DNA from: Sphingomonas glacialis
GTDB lineage: Bacteria > Pseudomonadota > Alphaproteobacteria > Sphingomonadales > Sphingomonadaceae
DNA: 64,000 nucleotides
Direction: 5' to 3'
Assembly: GCF_006439055.1 (NCBI RefSeq)
Contig: NZ_RCZC01000002.1
Location: 1,459,979-1,523,978, forward strand
Position numbers and translations under genes: made by a program. The notes below the pieces were generated by a model. It saw only the letters and a program-made list of their open reading frames with translations, was not told the origin of the DNA and searched no databases. Of this stretch, positions 62,994-64,000 are shown piece by piece (position 1 is the stretch's first letter; each line of letters opens with the position of its first letter).

Positions 62994-64000
62994 CTAGTCG
63001 CCCTTTACCCCATCGGCGGACGTCGCAACCTCCGGTACGCCCCAGTCCCGCGCCATCTGCTCGACATCCCGCTCGGCGCGCCGCTGCTCCGAGGCCATCC
63101 ATTGCTCCAGCCGCCGCCTTTCTTCGCTGGCAAACGCCTGAACCTTGAGGCGAGGATCAGTCATCCACCCGGTGAGATGCTCATGCTCGGCGCGATTGGC
63201 CTCGACCGAACCGAAGTGGCCCATGAGAATGCCGCGTTCGCCGAGTACGCCCGATACCCGCCCGAGTAGTTCGTCGCCATCATCAAGGCGGTCGACCACG
63301 TCCATGCAAAGCCCGAAAATACCCTTATCACCGTCATAGGCGGCGAGCGTTTCGAGCACGAAGGCCAGATCGTCGCGGTCGCCCTTCTCGATCATATTCC
63401 CAAGTGGCTCGGCCACCTCGGCAGTGAGCTTTGGAAAAACATTCCCGACGAGGCGGCCGCCCCGGAAGACATGATACAGGGGACTGCGGGCGTACCAGTC
63501 GCGGGTTGTGCCGAGCAGCCGTCCCGGATGCTTGGCCAGCGCCTCGCCAAGGTCATGGATATCGAACGGAATCGGTTCGAAGCGGCGCCCGTCGCCGTTC
63601 ACATCGCGATCGACACGCGTGCCGAAGAAACCGAAGACGAGGTCCGGATATTTTCCGGCGACGATCGCCAACACGCGATCGGCTTCGAAATCGATGGCCG
63701 GGATCCCGACAAAGGAATCTAGCAGCGTCCGCGATTGCGCTTCGTCCAGCGCGGTCACCATCGAGCCATCGACAATACCCCAGGCTCGGCCGATCCAATC
63801 CGGCATCCGAGCTGCGCCAAGATAGGTGACGGAGGGCAGGAACACGGCGTCGATCAACCGGGCGTCGGGCACGCGCTGATAGATATTGCCAGCCGAGTTG
63901 ATCGATTCCAGCACAGCATCAACCTCGCGCAGTTCGCGGGCGCGATCCGCGACGGTCATAAGCAGATCGATATCCGCCTCCTCCCGGCGCCGGAGCCAGT
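62994..64000 (-). CDS. Protein of unknown function (partial, runs off the right edge)
   Basis: At least 335 residues. An ATG at 63959 opens a 321-residue version (MTVADRARELREVDAVLESI), but the frame stays open to the window edge with plausible sequence upstream (LRRREEADIDLL), so the true start is probably outside. The visible part is acidic and soluble, with FFGTRVDRDVNGDGRRFEPI and DRDDLAFVLETLAAYDGDKG. I recognise no domain; helical repeats are possible toward the C-terminus. It lies upstream of the zinc-ribbon/PLD gene, so the two may be one unit. Confidence 0.55.
   Translation of the reverse strand, partial: WLRRREEADIDLLMTVADRARELREVDAVLESINSAGNIYQRVPDARLIDAVFLPSVTYLGAARMPDWIGRAWGIVDGSMVTALDEAQSRTLLDSFVGIPAIDFEADRVLAIVAGKYPDLVFGFFGTRVDRDVNGDGRRFEPIPFDIHDLGEALAKHPGRLLGTTRDWYARSPLYHVFRGGRLVGNVFPKLTAEVAEPLGNMIEKGDRDDLAFVLETLAAYDGDKGIFGLCMDVVDRLDDGDELLGRVSGVLGERGILMGHFGSVEANRAEHEHLTGWMTDPRLKVQAFASEERRRLEQWMASEQRRAERDVEQMARDWGVPEVATSADGVKGD

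Noticed and set aside
1..64000. rRNA and tRNA genes, and replication or integrase genes
   Set aside because: I looked for conserved rRNA stretches, tRNA cloverleaf ends, and Rep, ParA or integrase motifs and found none.

Overview
The window is high-GC bacterial DNA that reads like an alphaproteobacterium, most likely a sphingomonad. This is an inference from the Ti-type traA/traC/traD block with its oriT, the small ArdC, AlpA and DUF6771-like accessory genes, and the frequent GTG starts and ATGA/TGATG overlaps. I see no rRNA, tRNA, CRISPR array or housekeeping operon. The content is a conjugation module followed by a very dense series of defence-like and mobile-element genes, so this is part of a conjugative plasmid, an integrative conjugative element or a chromosomal island. 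No integrase or replication gene lies inside the window.

Layout. 1-6.7 kb: transfer and accessory genes (relaxase traA cut by the left edge, a predicted oriT, traC, traD, a small DUF6771-like protein, a nucleotidyltransferase-HEPN protein, a sigma-like HTH protein, an ArdC-type antirestriction protein, an AlpA regulator). 6.7-9.0 kb: decaying genes (an AbiE system with an intact antitoxin but a toxin carrying an internal deletion, and a truncated DnaQ-like exonuclease). 9.2-22.5 kb: the most unusual part. An AddB-like nuclease and an AddA/RecB-like helicase-nuclease (+ strand) meet, tail to tail over a strong terminator, a six-gene leftward operon encoding a sigma factor, an HTH protein, an ImmA/IrrE-protease-UvrD-helicase fusion, a three-repeat ubiquitin-like protein ending in Gly-Gly, a JAB/JAMM peptidase and an E1-like adenylating enzyme. 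22.6-26.0 kb: a Septu-like pair (HNH-ATPase fusion plus HNH nuclease) divergent from the sigma gene. 26.2-29.2 kb: an IS5 remnant and a complete IS66 element.

29.3-31.4 kb: a GTP-cyclohydrolase-II-like protein coupled to an AAA ATPase. 31.8-32.2 kb: a fragment of an amino-acid permease, probably a relic of a junction. 32.2-42.2 kb: two divergent operons, DUF6361-like/phospholipase-D-like nuclease/SNF2-like helicase leftward, and EVE-like-HNH/methyltransferase-HNH/HEPN-like rightward. 42.2-46.7 kb: a truncated SRAP gene, two membrane proteins, a HEPN-like protein, a PD-(D/E)XK protein and unknowns. 47.1-49.2 kb: a DUF4062 plus AlbA_2/Schlafen ATPase pair. 49.2-50.7 kb: no confident gene but a long inverted repeat. 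50.7-52.8 kb: a large PD-(D/E)XK-type nuclease. 53.2-54.5 kb: an IS110-family element. 54.5-57.2 kb: a subtilisin-like protease and an exported protein. 57.9-64 kb: a 1229-residue SIR2 protein with a zinc-ribbon/PLD protein and an unknown protein that leaves the window.

How the genes may work together (inference). The 9.2-22.5 kb block pairs ubiquitin-like modification machinery with two RecBCD/AddAB-type DNA-end enzymes. Upstream it carries its own sigma factor, HTH protein and ImmA-like protease, which looks like a self-regulated DNA-damage or anti-invader response. No E2 is visible, and the E1 has only four cysteines, in two pairs that look like a zinc site, so any conjugation chemistry must differ from the E1-E2 relay. 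This is the strongest candidate in the window for an undescribed system.
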